A model generated the notes under the pieces. The model saw only the letters and a list, made by a program, of their open reading frames with translations, searched no databases and was not told the DNA's origin. Positions 53,057 to 61,402 of a stretch of 61,402 nt of DNA are shown piece after piece; position 1 is the stretch's first letter; every line of letters starts with the position of its first letter. The position numbers were made by a program, and so were the translations under genes. Origin of the DNA: Nostocales cyanobacterium LEGE 12452 (GTDB lineage Bacteria; Cyanobacteriota; Cyanobacteriia; Cyanobacteriales; Nostocaceae); NCBI GenBank assembly GCA_015206945.1, contig JADEXV010000014.1:1-61402 (forward strand), given 5' to 3'.

Positions 53057-53177
53057 ATATCATGTCCGGCTAATTAGTTATGATTCCCAAATCTATGCAG
53101 AAAGCCTAAAAACCCCTCTCCTCTGCTCCTCTGCTCCTCTGCGGTCTTAATGATAAGTCTTTAACCGGACATGATAT
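53057..53177. mobile_element. fold-back element with ATCATGTCCGG-type termini
   Basis: ATATCATGTCCGGCTAA at 53057-53073 and TTAACCGGACATGATAT at 53161-53177 form a 17-bp terminal inverted repeat with one mismatch. The interior contains a CCTCTCCTCTGCTCCTCTGC low-complexity run of the same kind as bases 1-33. A target duplication is not clear (at most TGA). No coding capacity. Confidence 0.75.
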
Positions 53178-53195
53178 GACTTCCGCCTTGCAGTA

Positions 53196-55367
53196 CTAGG
53201 GCGTTGTCTCAGGAGTTGGTATTGATGTAGGTTCAGGTTCAGGTGTGGAGGTTTCTGTAGGTGTGGGAGTTGGTGTGGGCGTAGGTGTCGGGGTTGGCGT
53301 GGGACTTGGTGTTGGTGTTGATGTTTCCGTGGGCGTGGGTGTTGGTGATGGGGGAGCGATGGGATTTTCTGCTGTAATAGTGAGTTGATAATCTACTGGT
53401 TTCGTTGCTGTGGAAACTACAACAAACTCATAAAATCCATTTTCTGGTAATTTAGTTGACAAACTACGCTTGGTAGAATCTTCTAAAAATCGGATTTTGC
53501 CAGAGGGTGAATAGACTGATAACAAGACTTGGGAATTTGCTTCTAGCTTCAAGTCCAGAGATTGGTCTTTGGCAAGCCCAGCAATGAATACTTTACCACC
53601 ACCAGGTTGGAGAGTACTGCTGACTGTTTTGCCAGTAGCCCCAGGATCGAAGACAAGTTTCTGGAAAGCTCTACCAGCAAGGATTGCACTGAGTTGATCG
53701 CTAACGAATCCATACCAAACTTGTCCAATGGGCTGACCTTGGAAACTTTTACCCCGTTGCTCAGGAAATACACGTAAGAATGCAGTATCTCCCAAATCAT
53801 ATAAAGAACGACTACCAACGTTGATTTTGTTGACTTCTGCTTTCCAGCGATCGCGTTCAGCAGTTGTGTAAGTTCCTAGTTTTTGGCGGGCATTATTACT
53901 CAGTGGTGCAAGCTTTTCTAGTAATTCCGAAGCTGTTTTATCCCACTCTGCGCGCAAACTCTCATCTTCAGGGCCATTGCTGAGAGTACGTCCTCGTAAA
54001 CTGGGATTTCTATCCCAAAAAACTTGATTCACCAAGTTCACGTAGAAGTTAGAGTCAATACCCAACTGTTGACGGCGATCGCTTAATCTTTCTTTGCGTT
54101 CTCGTTCTGCTGGCGAATATTGCGCTAAAGGATCGGTTGGTTGTTCGCTAGTTGGAATGGGACTGGCTGTAGGATTAGGGTCGACTTGCCCGACATCTCG
54201 TCTGCCACTCAATCCCCACCAAATTAATCCCACACTACCAGCAACTAGCGCCGCTACCAGGAAGGTTTTTGTTGGTGTCCACCAGGAGGAAGAGGGGGAA
54301 AATGAGGGATATGCAGGGGTTGGCGAAGGTGGGGGAGGTGGAGAGACAGCGACGGTGGCGGATGTGGGTTGTGGTGGAGTGGGATATTGAGTTGGCGGAT
54401 AGTTCGCTGGGGGTGAGTTAAGGGCTTGGAGTACTTGACGGGCTGAATGATAGCGATCGCTTGGTCTAGGAGATAGCATTTTATCTAATACCTGTGCCAA
54501 ATCTTGACTCAGATTAACTTCCCGTCGCCATTGCCAACTGAGGGTATAGGTATCAATTAATTCTTGGGGTTGTTTTCCGGTCAGTAAAACCAACATTGTT
54601 GCGGCCAAAGCATACAAGTCGCTGTGGGGAGATACTAACCCAGTTTGCATTTGTTCTGGGGGTGCAAATCCTATTTTGCCTAATAAGGTTGGTGCTGGCG
54701 GAGGTGCAACCATACCGGGTTGGTAATATTCCGAAGCTACGGTTGCTACTACTTGTTTGACACCGCCAAAATCAATTAAAACAGGCAGTTTGTCAACAGT
54801 CCGAAGCATTAAATTATCTGGAGAAATATCTCGATGAATTACTCCTAGTGAGTGAATGTATTCCAACACTGGTAAAATTTGCTGGAACAATTGGCGTATT
54901 TCTACTTCTGTAAAGCGCAAACCCTGATGTATCCGGGCATTTAACAAAGAATTGTAAGTTTCCCCTTCTACATAATCTTGCACCAAAAATAGATATTCTT
55001 TTCCTCCTAAATTCAGCCGCAGCAGTTCGCGGAAACGGGGAATTTGGGGATGTTGCAGTTTATAAAGAACACTCGCTTCTCTCTCGAAGAGTTCTTCAGC
55101 TTTTTGGACAACGTAAGCAGTTTGAACTTGGGGGGAAAATTCTTTTAAAACACAAAGTTCGCGGAAACGGTTGACATCTTCAGCTAAATAAGTGCGTCCG
55201 AAGCCACCTTGGCCAATTTGACGCACGATCGCATAGCGATCGCCTAAAGTCATTCCTGGTTGGATACTATAACTCATGGGCGTATCCAACAAATTTTCGC
55301 CACACTGGAGACAAAAGCGACTACCTGGGGAATTTTCATGTCCTTTAGAACAATATATTTTTGTCAT
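53196..55367 (-). CDS. zinc-ribbon Ser/Thr protein kinase with Pro/Thr tail
   Basis: 723 residues. An N-terminal zinc ribbon (C6-x3-H10...C19-x2-C22) precedes a Hanks-type kinase (about 43-310): glycine loop IGQGGFGRTY, catalytic Lys75 (CVLKEF), HRDISPDN, DFGG and APPEQM. One TM helix follows at about 365-387 (FLVAALVAGSVGLIWWG). Then comes a domain of about 150 residues that is shared with the next kinase (DSNFYVNLVNQVFWDRNPSL to GQVWYGFVSD), a pre-peptidase C-terminal-like beta domain (VFIAGLAKDQSLDLKLE), and a C-terminal tail of PT repeats. Kinase inside, sensor outside the membrane is the likely topology. The start codon lies at the edge of a heptamer repeat. Targets unknown. Confidence 0.93.
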   Translation of the reverse strand: MTKIYCSKGHENSPGSRFCLQCGENLLDTPMSYSIQPGMTLGDRYAIVRQIGQGGFGRTYLAEDVNRFRELCVLKEFSPQVQTAYVVQKAEELFEREASVLYKLQHPQIPRFRELLRLNLGGKEYLFLVQDYVEGETYNSLLNARIHQGLRFTEVEIRQLFQQILPVLEYIHSLGVIHRDISPDNLMLRTVDKLPVLIDFGGVKQVVATVASEYYQPGMVAPPPAPTLLGKIGFAPPEQMQTGLVSPHSDLYALAATMLVLLTGKQPQELIDTYTLSWQWRREVNLSQDLAQVLDKMLSPRPSDRYHSARQVLQALNSPPANYPPTQYPTPPQPTSATVAVSPPPPPSPTPAYPSFSPSSSWWTPTKTFLVAALVAGSVGLIWWGLSGRRDVGQVDPNPTASPIPTSEQPTDPLAQYSPAERERKERLSDRRQQLGIDSNFYVNLVNQVFWDRNPSLRGRTLSNGPEDESLRAEWDKTASELLEKLAPLSNNARQKLGTYTTAERDRWKAEVNKINVGSRSLYDLGDTAFLRVFPEQRGKSFQGQPIGQVWYGFVSDQLSAILAGRAFQKLVFDPGATGKTVSSTLQPGGGKVFIAGLAKDQSLDLKLEANSQVLLSVYSPSGKIRFLEDSTKRSLSTKLPENGFYEFVVVSTATKPVDYQLTITAENPIAPPSPTPTPTETSTPTPSPTPTPTPTPTPTPTPTETSTPEPEPTSIPTPETTP

Positions 55368-55405
55368 TTGTCATTTGTCATTTGTCATTTGTCATTTGTC
55401 ATTAG
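55366..55405. repeat. short tandem heptamer repeat (TTTGTCA)n at a start codon
   Basis: Five to six copies of the heptamer in the plus orientation, equal to (CAAATGA)n on the minus strand. It abuts and overlaps the ATG of the minus-strand kinase gene (start at 55367), so the repeat number could affect the ribosome-binding region. Confidence 0.8.
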
Positions 55406-55431
55406 TTATTAGTTACTCTTCCCCAGTCGCT

Positions 55432-57123
55432 TTATTTGCCAGATTGTACTTTACTGACTCGATCGGCGGCGATCGCATACCAAATTTGACCAAAAGTCTG
55501 TTGATTGAGTTTCCTACGCTGCTGATCGGGAAACAACCGATCAAATTTTTCATTTGTGTCTTTAGTCAACTGATCGATTGTATAGTTCCCAAACTGCCCC
55601 GATCGCGCTTCTCGTCTCCATGTATCGTAATCTTTTTGACTATAGTTCCCCAGTTTCCGACGAGCTGTTGTACTGAGGTTAGCCTGTTCTAGTTTATCCA
55701 ATAAATTATCAGCCATATCAGACCATTCATCTCGTAAACCGGCATCTTCAGGTTTAGAGGTCAGGCTACGTCCTTTTAATTCTGGTTTTTTTGTATAAAA
55801 TAAATCATCTACCGTGCGAATAAAAAATCCTTCAGTAATTTCTAGCTCTTGACGACGACTGATAATTTTCTGGAGGTCGCTATTTTTTCCTTTGTCGCCG
55901 ACTGGTTTTCCAGTTGGAAATTGTGGGATTTGCGGTAATGAAGGTAATGAAATTGATGGGATGGTGATTGAAGTTACGGCCCGAATGGCTGCATTTCCTG
56001 CTGCTAAAGTTAATCCAACTAACGCCGTTACCCCTAAACTCATCATAAAAGGGCGAATCCAAACAGGGAAAGTTCTCGGTTGAGCAATCGCTTGCGTTTG
56101 CCGCTGGAATCTACTCACAACAGCACTGGCGTGTTGTCTTCCGGGAGCAACTACCATCGTCTTGATCTTGGTAGTAATATAATTACCTGGGGATTTGGTT
56201 CCGGTTGACGATGGTAAATCTCTGAGGATTTGCTCGGCTCGTTCGTAGCGATCGCTCGGTCGATAAGCCAGCATCTTTTTTAACACCGCCTCTAGCTTGG
56301 GACTAACTCGGATTTCCTTTCCCCATCCCCAAATTCCCTGATAGCTGTCGTATAATTTTTGTGGTTCTTGACCTGTGAGTAACACCAGTGATGTCACCGC
56401 TAAAGAATATAAATCACTACTAAAAAATGCTTTGCCCTGCCGTAGCTGTTCTTCTGGAGCGTAACCTTTTTTACCCAGCAAAGTGTTATTTCCAACCAAC
56501 TTGGTGCGCCAAAAACCTTGAGAAGCTGGCAATTGCTTCACACCACCAAAATCAATTAGTACTGGCAAATTATCAGAACGCCGCCAAATTAGATTATCGG
56601 GAGAGATATCACGGTGAATTACATCCCGTGAGTGGATGTATGATAATACAGGTAAAATCTGTTGCAGGAGGGTGATTACTTCCTCTTCACTAAAGGTTTT
56701 TCCTTGACTTTCCCGCTGTTCTAATAACTGGTAATAATTGTCCCCATCCACATAATCTTGCACTAAAAAGAAAAAATCTTTAGTGCCTATCTTCACTTGT
56801 AGCGAGGTGTGAAAACGCGGAATCTGTCGATGCTGGAGTTTTTTTAGGACATTCGCTTCTCTCTCAAATAACTCTTTAGCTTTTTGTAAATCTTGATTTT
56901 CTTGTACTTGGGGTGCAAATTCCTTCAGCACACAGGTTTGATGGGATTTATTTATATCTTCCGCTAAATAGGTGCGTCCAAAGCCGCCTTGTCCTAGATG
57001 ACGAATAATTTGATAGCGATTATCCACAACCTGTCCCACAGCAAGAGGTAATGGTTCACCACAATGGGTGCAAAAGCGGTTACTACCATTATTTGTGTGT
57101 TGTTTACTGCAATAGAGCTGCAT
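55432..57123 (-). CDS. zinc-ribbon Ser/Thr protein kinase
   Basis: 563 residues, a paralogue of the kinase gene downstream. N-terminal zinc ribbon (C5-x3-H9...C18-x2-C21, in LYCSKQH and FCTHCGEPL), then the kinase domain: LGQGGFGRTY, CVLKEFAPQ, HRDISPDNLIW, DFGGVKQLP and GYAPEEQL (Glu in place of the first-copy PPEQ). A TM helix lies at about 350-370. The C-terminal domain (about 400-563: RRQELEITEGFFIRTVDDLF to FGQIWYAIAADRV) aligns with the matching part of the neighbour. It lacks the beta domain and PT tail. The two are tandem duplicates, 64 bases apart with heptamer repeats between. Confidence 0.93.
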   Translation of the reverse strand: MQLYCSKQHTNNGSNRFCTHCGEPLPLAVGQVVDNRYQIIRHLGQGGFGRTYLAEDINKSHQTCVLKEFAPQVQENQDLQKAKELFEREANVLKKLQHRQIPRFHTSLQVKIGTKDFFFLVQDYVDGDNYYQLLEQRESQGKTFSEEEVITLLQQILPVLSYIHSRDVIHRDISPDNLIWRRSDNLPVLIDFGGVKQLPASQGFWRTKLVGNNTLLGKKGYAPEEQLRQGKAFFSSDLYSLAVTSLVLLTGQEPQKLYDSYQGIWGWGKEIRVSPKLEAVLKKMLAYRPSDRYERAEQILRDLPSSTGTKSPGNYITTKIKTMVVAPGRQHASAVVSRFQRQTQAIAQPRTFPVWIRPFMMSLGVTALVGLTLAAGNAAIRAVTSITIPSISLPSLPQIPQFPTGKPVGDKGKNSDLQKIISRRQELEITEGFFIRTVDDLFYTKKPELKGRSLTSKPEDAGLRDEWSDMADNLLDKLEQANLSTTARRKLGNYSQKDYDTWRREARSGQFGNYTIDQLTKDTNEKFDRLFPDQQRRKLNQQTFGQIWYAIAADRVSKVQSGK

Positions 57124-57297
57124 GGTGCTGAAGGATAAATTAAGGTTTTATTGAATGACTACAACGCGCATACCCTCATTTTCGGATATTCTACGAATTA
57201 TGAATTACGAATTACGAACTTGTATTGAGCGCAGTCGAAATATTACGAATTATTTTAAACGGTGTTGGTTCTACTTCAGGATAAATAAGCAAGCGTC

Positions 57298-58812
57298 ATG
57301 AACGGCAAATCAAGACAGCAGCAAGTAATTAAAGCATTTGAAGATTTTTTGTCTACCCCCCTAGAAACCATACTGCAAAGGCATCTCAACACTCAAACTT
57401 CGACAGCTTTGAGTTTATTTCACGATGTGGCGGCGAATGTACCTGCCTACAAGGCGTTTTTAGCAGAAAGGGAAATTAATCCCGCGACTATTCAAACCTT
57501 AGAGGAGTTTCAAAAACTACCAGCGATCGCTAAACAAAATTATATACTGCGTTATCCCTTAGCTGACTTGTGCCGCAACGGACAACTAGAAGCGTGCGAC
57601 ATGATAGCTGCTTCATCAGGTTCCACTGGTAAACCGACATTTTGGCCTCGTTTTTTCACAGATGAACTCCAAATCGCCACACGTTTTGAACAGATTTTTC
57701 ATGATAGTTTCTATACAGATACCAGACGTACCCTAGCAGTGATTTGTTTCACTTTGGGCACTTGGGTAGGTGGAATGTTTACCAGCAATTGCTGTCGTTA
57801 TCTTGCTAGCAAAGGTTATCCCATCACTGTAATAACTCCTGGTAATAACAAAGAAGAAATATTGCGAGTTGTCCAAGAATTAGGTTCAGCGTTCGAGCAA
57901 GTGGTGTTATTGGGATACCCACCATTTTTAAAAGATGTAATTGATAGTGGTATCGCTCGTGGTGTGGAGTGGCAGCAATATCGAATTAAATTAGTGATGG
58001 CGGGAGAAGTATTTAGTGAAGAATGGCGAAGTTTAGTTGGCGAACGAGTTGGTTCACAAAATCCTTGCTATGATTTTGCATCACTCTACGGCACTGCGGA
58101 TGCAGGAGTTTTGGGTAATGAAACACCGTTAAGTATCTGCATTCGCCGTTTTTTGGCAGAAAAGCCTGATGCAGCTAGAGCTTTATTTGGGGAATCGCGT
58201 TTACCCACACTAGTACAATACGATCCTTTCACTCGCTTTTTTGAAGTTCAAGATGGCGGATTGCTGTTCTCTGGAGATAACGGTATTCCCTTAATGCGTT
58301 ATGACATCTTAGATACTGGCGGAATAATTAGTTATGATGCCATGCTGCAATTTTTAGCAGAATGGGGATTTAACCCGCTTGAAAATCTTCGTTCTGACGC
58401 TCAACAATCACCTAGAGGTATTCATCAGCTACCTTTTGTTTATGTCTTTGGGCGTTCTAACTTTACAGTTTCTTACTTTGGCGCAAATATCTATCCCGAA
58501 AATGTGACGGTGGGATTAGAGCAACCAGGAATTCAAGAATGGGTGACGGGTAAATTCGTGTTGCAGGTGAAGGAAGATGCTGACAAGAATCGATTTTTAT
58601 CAGTGGTTGTGGAATTAGGAGCAGGGGTAGAGGGTAGTGAAGATCGAAGAGATGCGATCGCATCTTCTATTCTTTCACAACTGCTCCGCCTAAATAGCGA
58701 GTTTGCTAATTATGTTCCCGCAGAATATCAAACACCACAAATTACATTAGCCCCAATGGGTGATTTTGAATATTTTCCCATTGGGGTGAAACATCGTTAT
58801 ACCCGTCAATAG
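57298..58812 (+). CDS. phenylacetate-CoA-ligase-like adenylate-forming enzyme
   Basis: 504 residues of the PaaK-like branch of ANL enzymes, which activate carboxylic acids as adenylates. The P-loop-like motif is AASSGSTGKPTFWPR. LYGTADAGVLGNETPLS gives the adenine/acid-site motif, and LMRYDILDTGG the A8-type turn. The C-terminal domain is FVYVFGRSNFTVSYFGANIY. PaaK itself is about 430 residues; this longer form belongs to a separate, uncharacterised subgroup. The acid substrate and acceptor are unknown. It is divergent from the kinase pair, with ATTACGAATT-type repeats in the gap. Confidence 0.86.
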   Translation: MNGKSRQQQVIKAFEDFLSTPLETILQRHLNTQTSTALSLFHDVAANVPAYKAFLAEREINPATIQTLEEFQKLPAIAKQNYILRYPLADLCRNGQLEACDMIAASSGSTGKPTFWPRFFTDELQIATRFEQIFHDSFYTDTRRTLAVICFTLGTWVGGMFTSNCCRYLASKGYPITVITPGNNKEEILRVVQELGSAFEQVVLLGYPPFLKDVIDSGIARGVEWQQYRIKLVMAGEVFSEEWRSLVGERVGSQNPCYDFASLYGTADAGVLGNETPLSICIRRFLAEKPDAARALFGESRLPTLVQYDPFTRFFEVQDGGLLFSGDNGIPLMRYDILDTGGIISYDAMLQFLAEWGFNPLENLRSDAQQSPRGIHQLPFVYVFGRSNFTVSYFGANIYPENVTVGLEQPGIQEWVTGKFVLQVKEDADKNRFLSVVVELGAGVEGSEDRRDAIASSILSQLLRLNSEFANYVPAEYQTPQITLAPMGDFEYFPIGVKHRYTRQ

Positions 58813-58862
58813 AGTTTGGTTTTGCAATTAACGGCATAACAGCGCCATTGCCCGATTAGCAC

Positions 58863-59984
58863 TCAAACTGGATGGAAGTAGAATGCAGCACCCAGTACAG
58901 CATAGGTTGCTAGCAGCAACATCCCCTCTAACCAGTTAGAGCGACCATCCAAACTAATTAAGTTGGCAATGACGACTGCAATGATCACTGCAACAACCTC
59001 AAACAAGTTAAAGTTTAAATCCATTGGTTGTCCAATTACCTGCCCAACTAGCACAAGGAGCGGCGCAACCAACAAAGCAACTAGTAGACTTGATCCCATT
59101 GCAACAGATACTGCCAAATCCATATTGTTCTTAATCGCTACTCGGACAGCAGTTACATATTCGGCTGCACCTCCAACTAGTGGTAATAAAATTACTCCGG
59201 TAAACAAAGGTGTCAATCCTAGTCCTTTTGTTGCCTCTTCAACCGCACCGACAAAAATCTCAGACACGAACGCTATACCAATTGTTGCTACAAGCAAAAC
59301 ACCAACCCAAAGGCTCAAGTTTGGCTTTGAATGTTTATCTTGCTCTGTAGCGGCTTCGTCTTCAGAAACACCTTCTAGTTCTACAACCCCAACATCGTAG
59401 AGGTAGCTGTGAGTCTTCAAGGAGAATAACAGCGTAAAACCATAAACTACAATTAAAATAACTGCTACAAAAATCGACAGATTAGTAATAGCGCTTTGCT
59501 CGACCACATTAGATGTAGTGATCACCATTGCAGGCACTACAATTGCAGTTACTGCTAGTGTCATTGTCGAGCCATTGACTCGCGCTGCCATTGGCTGAAA
59601 AGTCTGCTCCTTATAGCGTAACCCTCCTAGTAACATAGATAGTCCCATTACCAGCAGTAAATTACTGATAATTGTCCCAGTAATGCTGGCTTTAACAATA
59701 TCTACCAAGCCTGCTTTGAGAGCTACTAGAGCAATAATTAGCTCAGTTGCATTACCGAAGACTGCATTTAACAAGCCTCCGATAGAAGGTCCTAAAACCA
59801 CAGCAATTTCTTCTGTCGCCTGACTCAGCCAAACTGCTAACGGAATAATTGCAACTGCTGAAAGTCCAAATACTATTAATGCATCCCATTCTAACTTTTC
59901 TGCCACAATGGCAATAGGAACAAAAACTAGCAAACCTATTGAAATTAGGTTTTTAGTTTGTATATTTTTGAGTGCAGTTGGCAT
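58863..59984 (-). CDS. cax: calcium/proton antiporter (CaCA superfamily, Cax type)
   Basis: 373 residues and about 11 TM helices in two inverted halves. The alpha-repeats that bind cation are GNATELIIALVALKAGLVD in the first half and GGAAEYVTAVRVAIKNNMDL in the second, each with its key Glu. An acidic cytoplasmic loop (VVELEGVSEDEAATEQDKHS) separates the halves. Cax proteins expel Ca2+ in exchange for H+ and help alkaline and salt tolerance in cyanobacteria. Single-gene transcript. Confidence 0.95.
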   Translation of the reverse strand: MPTALKNIQTKNLISIGLLVFVPIAIVAEKLEWDALIVFGLSAVAIIPLAVWLSQATEEIAVVLGPSIGGLLNAVFGNATELIIALVALKAGLVDIVKASITGTIISNLLLVMGLSMLLGGLRYKEQTFQPMAARVNGSTMTLAVTAIVVPAMVITTSNVVEQSAITNLSIFVAVILIVVYGFTLLFSLKTHSYLYDVGVVELEGVSEDEAATEQDKHSKPNLSLWVGVLLVATIGIAFVSEIFVGAVEEATKGLGLTPLFTGVILLPLVGGAAEYVTAVRVAIKNNMDLAVSVAMGSSLLVALLVAPLLVLVGQVIGQPMDLNFNLFEVVAVIIAVVIANLISLDGRSNWLEGMLLLATYAVLGAAFYFHPV

Positions 59985-60257
59985 GAGTATATAACTCTAA
60001 TAATGATTACAATCGTTTAGTTCATTGAAATAATTGCACAATAGAAGCAATTTTCCTTGTCTGTAACACTTTCTAAAGAACTTACAGTAGATAAATTTAC
60101 TTTGCCTAAAGGATCTTATCTGCTGCGAAAAATTTTGCTAACTGGCTAAAGATGGATGAGGCTGGTAAATAAATTAATCCCTTTGACTGCTGTAATTATG
60201 ACTTGTTACAATTAAAGGCTGTTTGAAAAGTCCTATTCTCGGTAACAAAAAGTTTTA

Positions 60258-60331
60258 GAGCCCCCTAAATCCCCCTTAAAAAGGGGGACTTTAATTCCAG
60301 TTCCCCCCTTTTTAAGGGGGGTTAGGGGGGA
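60258..60331. repeat. interspersed inverted repeat (CCCCCTAAATCCCCCTTAAAAAGGGGG type)
   Basis: CCCCCTAAATCCCCCTTAAA on the left faces TTTAAGGGGGGTTAGGGGGG on the right, with an inner AAAAAGGGGGACTTT. It is a widely dispersed cyanobacterial repeat. Confidence 0.8.
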
Positions 60332-60756
60332 TCAATAAGTATCTAAAATCACAGCTAACTACTTTTTAAACATCCTCTTAGGAGAGGGTTAGGGATTTCC
60401 AATAAATAAATTATCCAAATAAACTAACCGCAGAGAGAGGAGAAATAGAGAAGATTTTTGCGTCAGTTGTAGGATATTTTTTTATTTGGAAGTCTTTTAA
60501 TTAACTCATCGCGGCGATCGCAAAAACGATGCCTGCGGTGGTCACTGAGCTTTGTCGAAGTGCAGGCTACGCCTACGCATTCCCATTCTGTTTACAATCT
60601 CTGTTTTATTAGGTGCGATCGCATTCCCTGGATTGCGGAAAGATCAGACGCGATAGATTTACGAGACCCTTACGAGACGTGATGAATCATACCAATTCAC
60701 TAAAATTCTGAAACAGATGTAAACCCTGAAAGGCTAGCTATCTCTAAATTTTTTAA

Positions 60757-60780
60757 TTGCGAATTGCGAATTGCGAATTG
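60757..60780. repeat. short tandem heptamer repeat (GAATTGC)3
   Basis: Three to four direct copies of the 7-base unit ATTGCGA/GAATTGC, another member of the heptamer repeats seen through the window. Confidence 0.8.
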
Positions 60781-60852
60781 GTATCACGTCTTTACAAGGG
60801 ATTGCGGCTTCCACATTTCGCTTATGTTTTGGCTGGAGGAAGTATTTTTTTC

Positions 60853-61402
60853 CTACTCTCCATCTTTGACTTTATCTTGTTGATGCCAAGCTTGGTAAAA
60901 AGCGGGGTAGGGCATACTTTGAGCGCACTTCCAGATAACTTTGTAGCAATTATCAAATTGCTTAAAGTTATTTTTGTAATTTTCAGGTGATAAGTAATCC
61001 TTCAACACGGTGACAACACTCGGCATCTGTTTATCTAACATAATTTTCTCTAAGCTTGATGCTGCTTGCCTTCGGGTATATTCATCCAGTCGTGGTTTGC
61101 CAATTAACTCCACCAAAGCATCAATCGCTTTTTGGTTGCCAGGGTCAATTTTCTCTAAGCTTTCTACAGCTTGCCTTCGGATATAATTATCCAGTTGTAG
61201 ATTGCTGATTAACTCCACCAAAGCATCAATCGCTTTTTGGTTGCCAGAGCCAATTTCCCCTAAGCTTGATGCCGCTTGCCTTCGGGTAGAATCATCCAGT
61301 TGTGGTTTGCCGATTAACTCCACCAAAGCATCAATCGCTTTTTGCTTGCCTGGGTCAATTTCCCCTAAGCTTGATGCCGCTTGACTTAGGGTATCATCAT
61401 CC
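60853..61402 (-). CDS. HEAT-repeat protein, C-terminal part (5' end outside window)
   Basis: The frame is open to the right edge, giving 182 residues of the C terminus. At least four HEAT-type units are visible, each 35 residues: QKAIDALVELIGKPQLDDST, then RRQAASSLGEIGSGN. They are encoded by near-identical 105-bp DNA repeats (for example TTAACTCCACCAAAGCATCA at 61104, 61209 and 61314). The closing segment (NNFKQFDNCYKVIWKCAQSM, then PYPAFYQAWHQ) is, from memory, a common end for large cyanobacterial NACHT/HEAT proteins, so the missing N terminus may carry an NTPase. That part is inference. HEAT solenoids bind proteins. Confidence 0.85.
   Translation of the reverse strand, partial: DDDTLSQAASSLGEIDPGKQKAIDALVELIGKPQLDDSTRRQAASSLGEIGSGNQKAIDALVELISNLQLDNYIRRQAVESLEKIDPGNQKAIDALVELIGKPRLDEYTRRQAASSLEKIMLDKQMPSVVTVLKDYLSPENYKNNFKQFDNCYKVIWKCAQSMPYPAFYQAWHQQDKVKDGE

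Larger units (their letters stand above)
52639..53195. other. intergenic region holding two small transposable elements
   Basis: 557 bp between the GC-rich cluster and the kinase pair. It contains two fold-back elements, listed separately. Open frames across it run through element boundaries and are not credible genes. Confidence 0.65.
59985..60852. other. intergenic region rich in dispersed repeats
   Basis: About 870 bp with no credible gene. Contents: a CCCCCTAAATCCCCC-type inverted repeat (listed separately), a CAGGCTACGCCTACGC fragment (about 60562-60577) that also appears near 31495-31510, and GAATTGC heptamers at 60757-60780. Confidence 0.65.

Noticed and set aside
53213..53340. Repetitive GTGGGTGTTGG-type DNA that might be a minisatellite or array
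   Set aside because: It is the coding sequence of the Pro/Thr tail of the minus-strand kinase and stays in frame.
61060..61402. Regular 105-bp repeats resembling a CRISPR array
   Set aside because: The repeats are in frame, code for 35-residue HEAT units and have no unique spacers.

Overview
The window reads as chromosome of a filamentous, Nostoc-like cyanobacterium. The evidence is the dense scatter of the HIP1 octamer GCGATCGC, heptamer short tandem repeats between genes (for example CAAATGA and AGTGCTG runs), many small palindromic repeats, and cyanobacterial families such as GDYXXLXY, YlqD, zinc-ribbon Ser/Thr kinases with PPEQ loops, a CYP110-like P450 and a plant-type E2 subunit. Most genes are AT-rich (about 40% GC where counted). 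One cluster at 50.3-52.6 kb is much richer in GC and lacks HIP1 sites.

Layout. 1-2.3 kb: the 3' end of a hybrid histidine kinase and two small secreted proteins. 2.4-6.5 kb (minus): an MscS channel, a PAP2 phosphatase and a zinc-ribbon membrane protein. 7.0-10.2 kb (minus): a peroxiredoxin-glutaredoxin fusion, an alpha/beta-hydrolase-fold protein lacking the usual nucleophile, an NAD-dependent epimerase and a glutathione peroxidase. 10.9-15.0 kb (plus): two ammonium transporters, the first behind a perfect GTA-N8-TAC (NtcA-type) site, then a DUF2141 protein. 15.1-20.5 kb: a peptidoglycan-binding/HEAT protein, a DMT exporter, a periplasmic solute-binding protein and a P450. 20.9-26.3 kb is an accessory and decaying zone: a frameshifted RibD/DHFR-like gene, an intact Uma2 nuclease-like gene, a large HTH/NB-ARC/TPR ATPase, a wrecked second Uma2 copy and a wrecked Rpn/DUF4351 gene. 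26.4-31.3 kb: pyruvate dehydrogenase E2, a small hypothetical, YlqD and an acyl-ACP/CoA synthetase.

32.6-39.8 kb is the most interesting part. It is a compact operon of a Trypco1 (CU044_2847-type) protein, a trypsin-like protease, a coiled-coil P-loop NTPase, a 930-residue STAND ATPase with TPRs, and a radical SAM/SPASM enzyme with a PqqD-like recognition domain and a CxC...CxC segment at its N terminus. The protease tail and the NTPase head share a helical motif, which suggests that the ATPase recruits and gates the protease. Such arrangements are predicted conflict/suicide systems. The radical SAM partner makes this one unusual.

39.8-49.7 kb is housekeeping: an RsmB/NOP methyltransferase, the DUF2157 + GDYXXLXY pair, a CPBP intramembrane protease, a universal stress protein, phosphoglycerate kinase, a Nudix hydrolase and a TauD-like dioxygenase. 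50.3-52.6 kb is a three-gene, GC-rich cluster of membrane/secreted proteins of unknown function (a small TM protein, a CARDB-like protein and a glycine-zipper protein), followed immediately by a 186-bp terminal-inverted-repeat element with a 9-bp target duplication. 53.2-57.1 kb: two paralogous zinc-ribbon Ser/Thr kinases. 57.3-60.0 kb: a PaaK-like adenylate-forming enzyme and a Ca2+/H+ antiporter. The window ends inside a HEAT-repeat gene with near-identical 105-bp repeats.

No rRNA, tRNA or CRISPR array was recognised.
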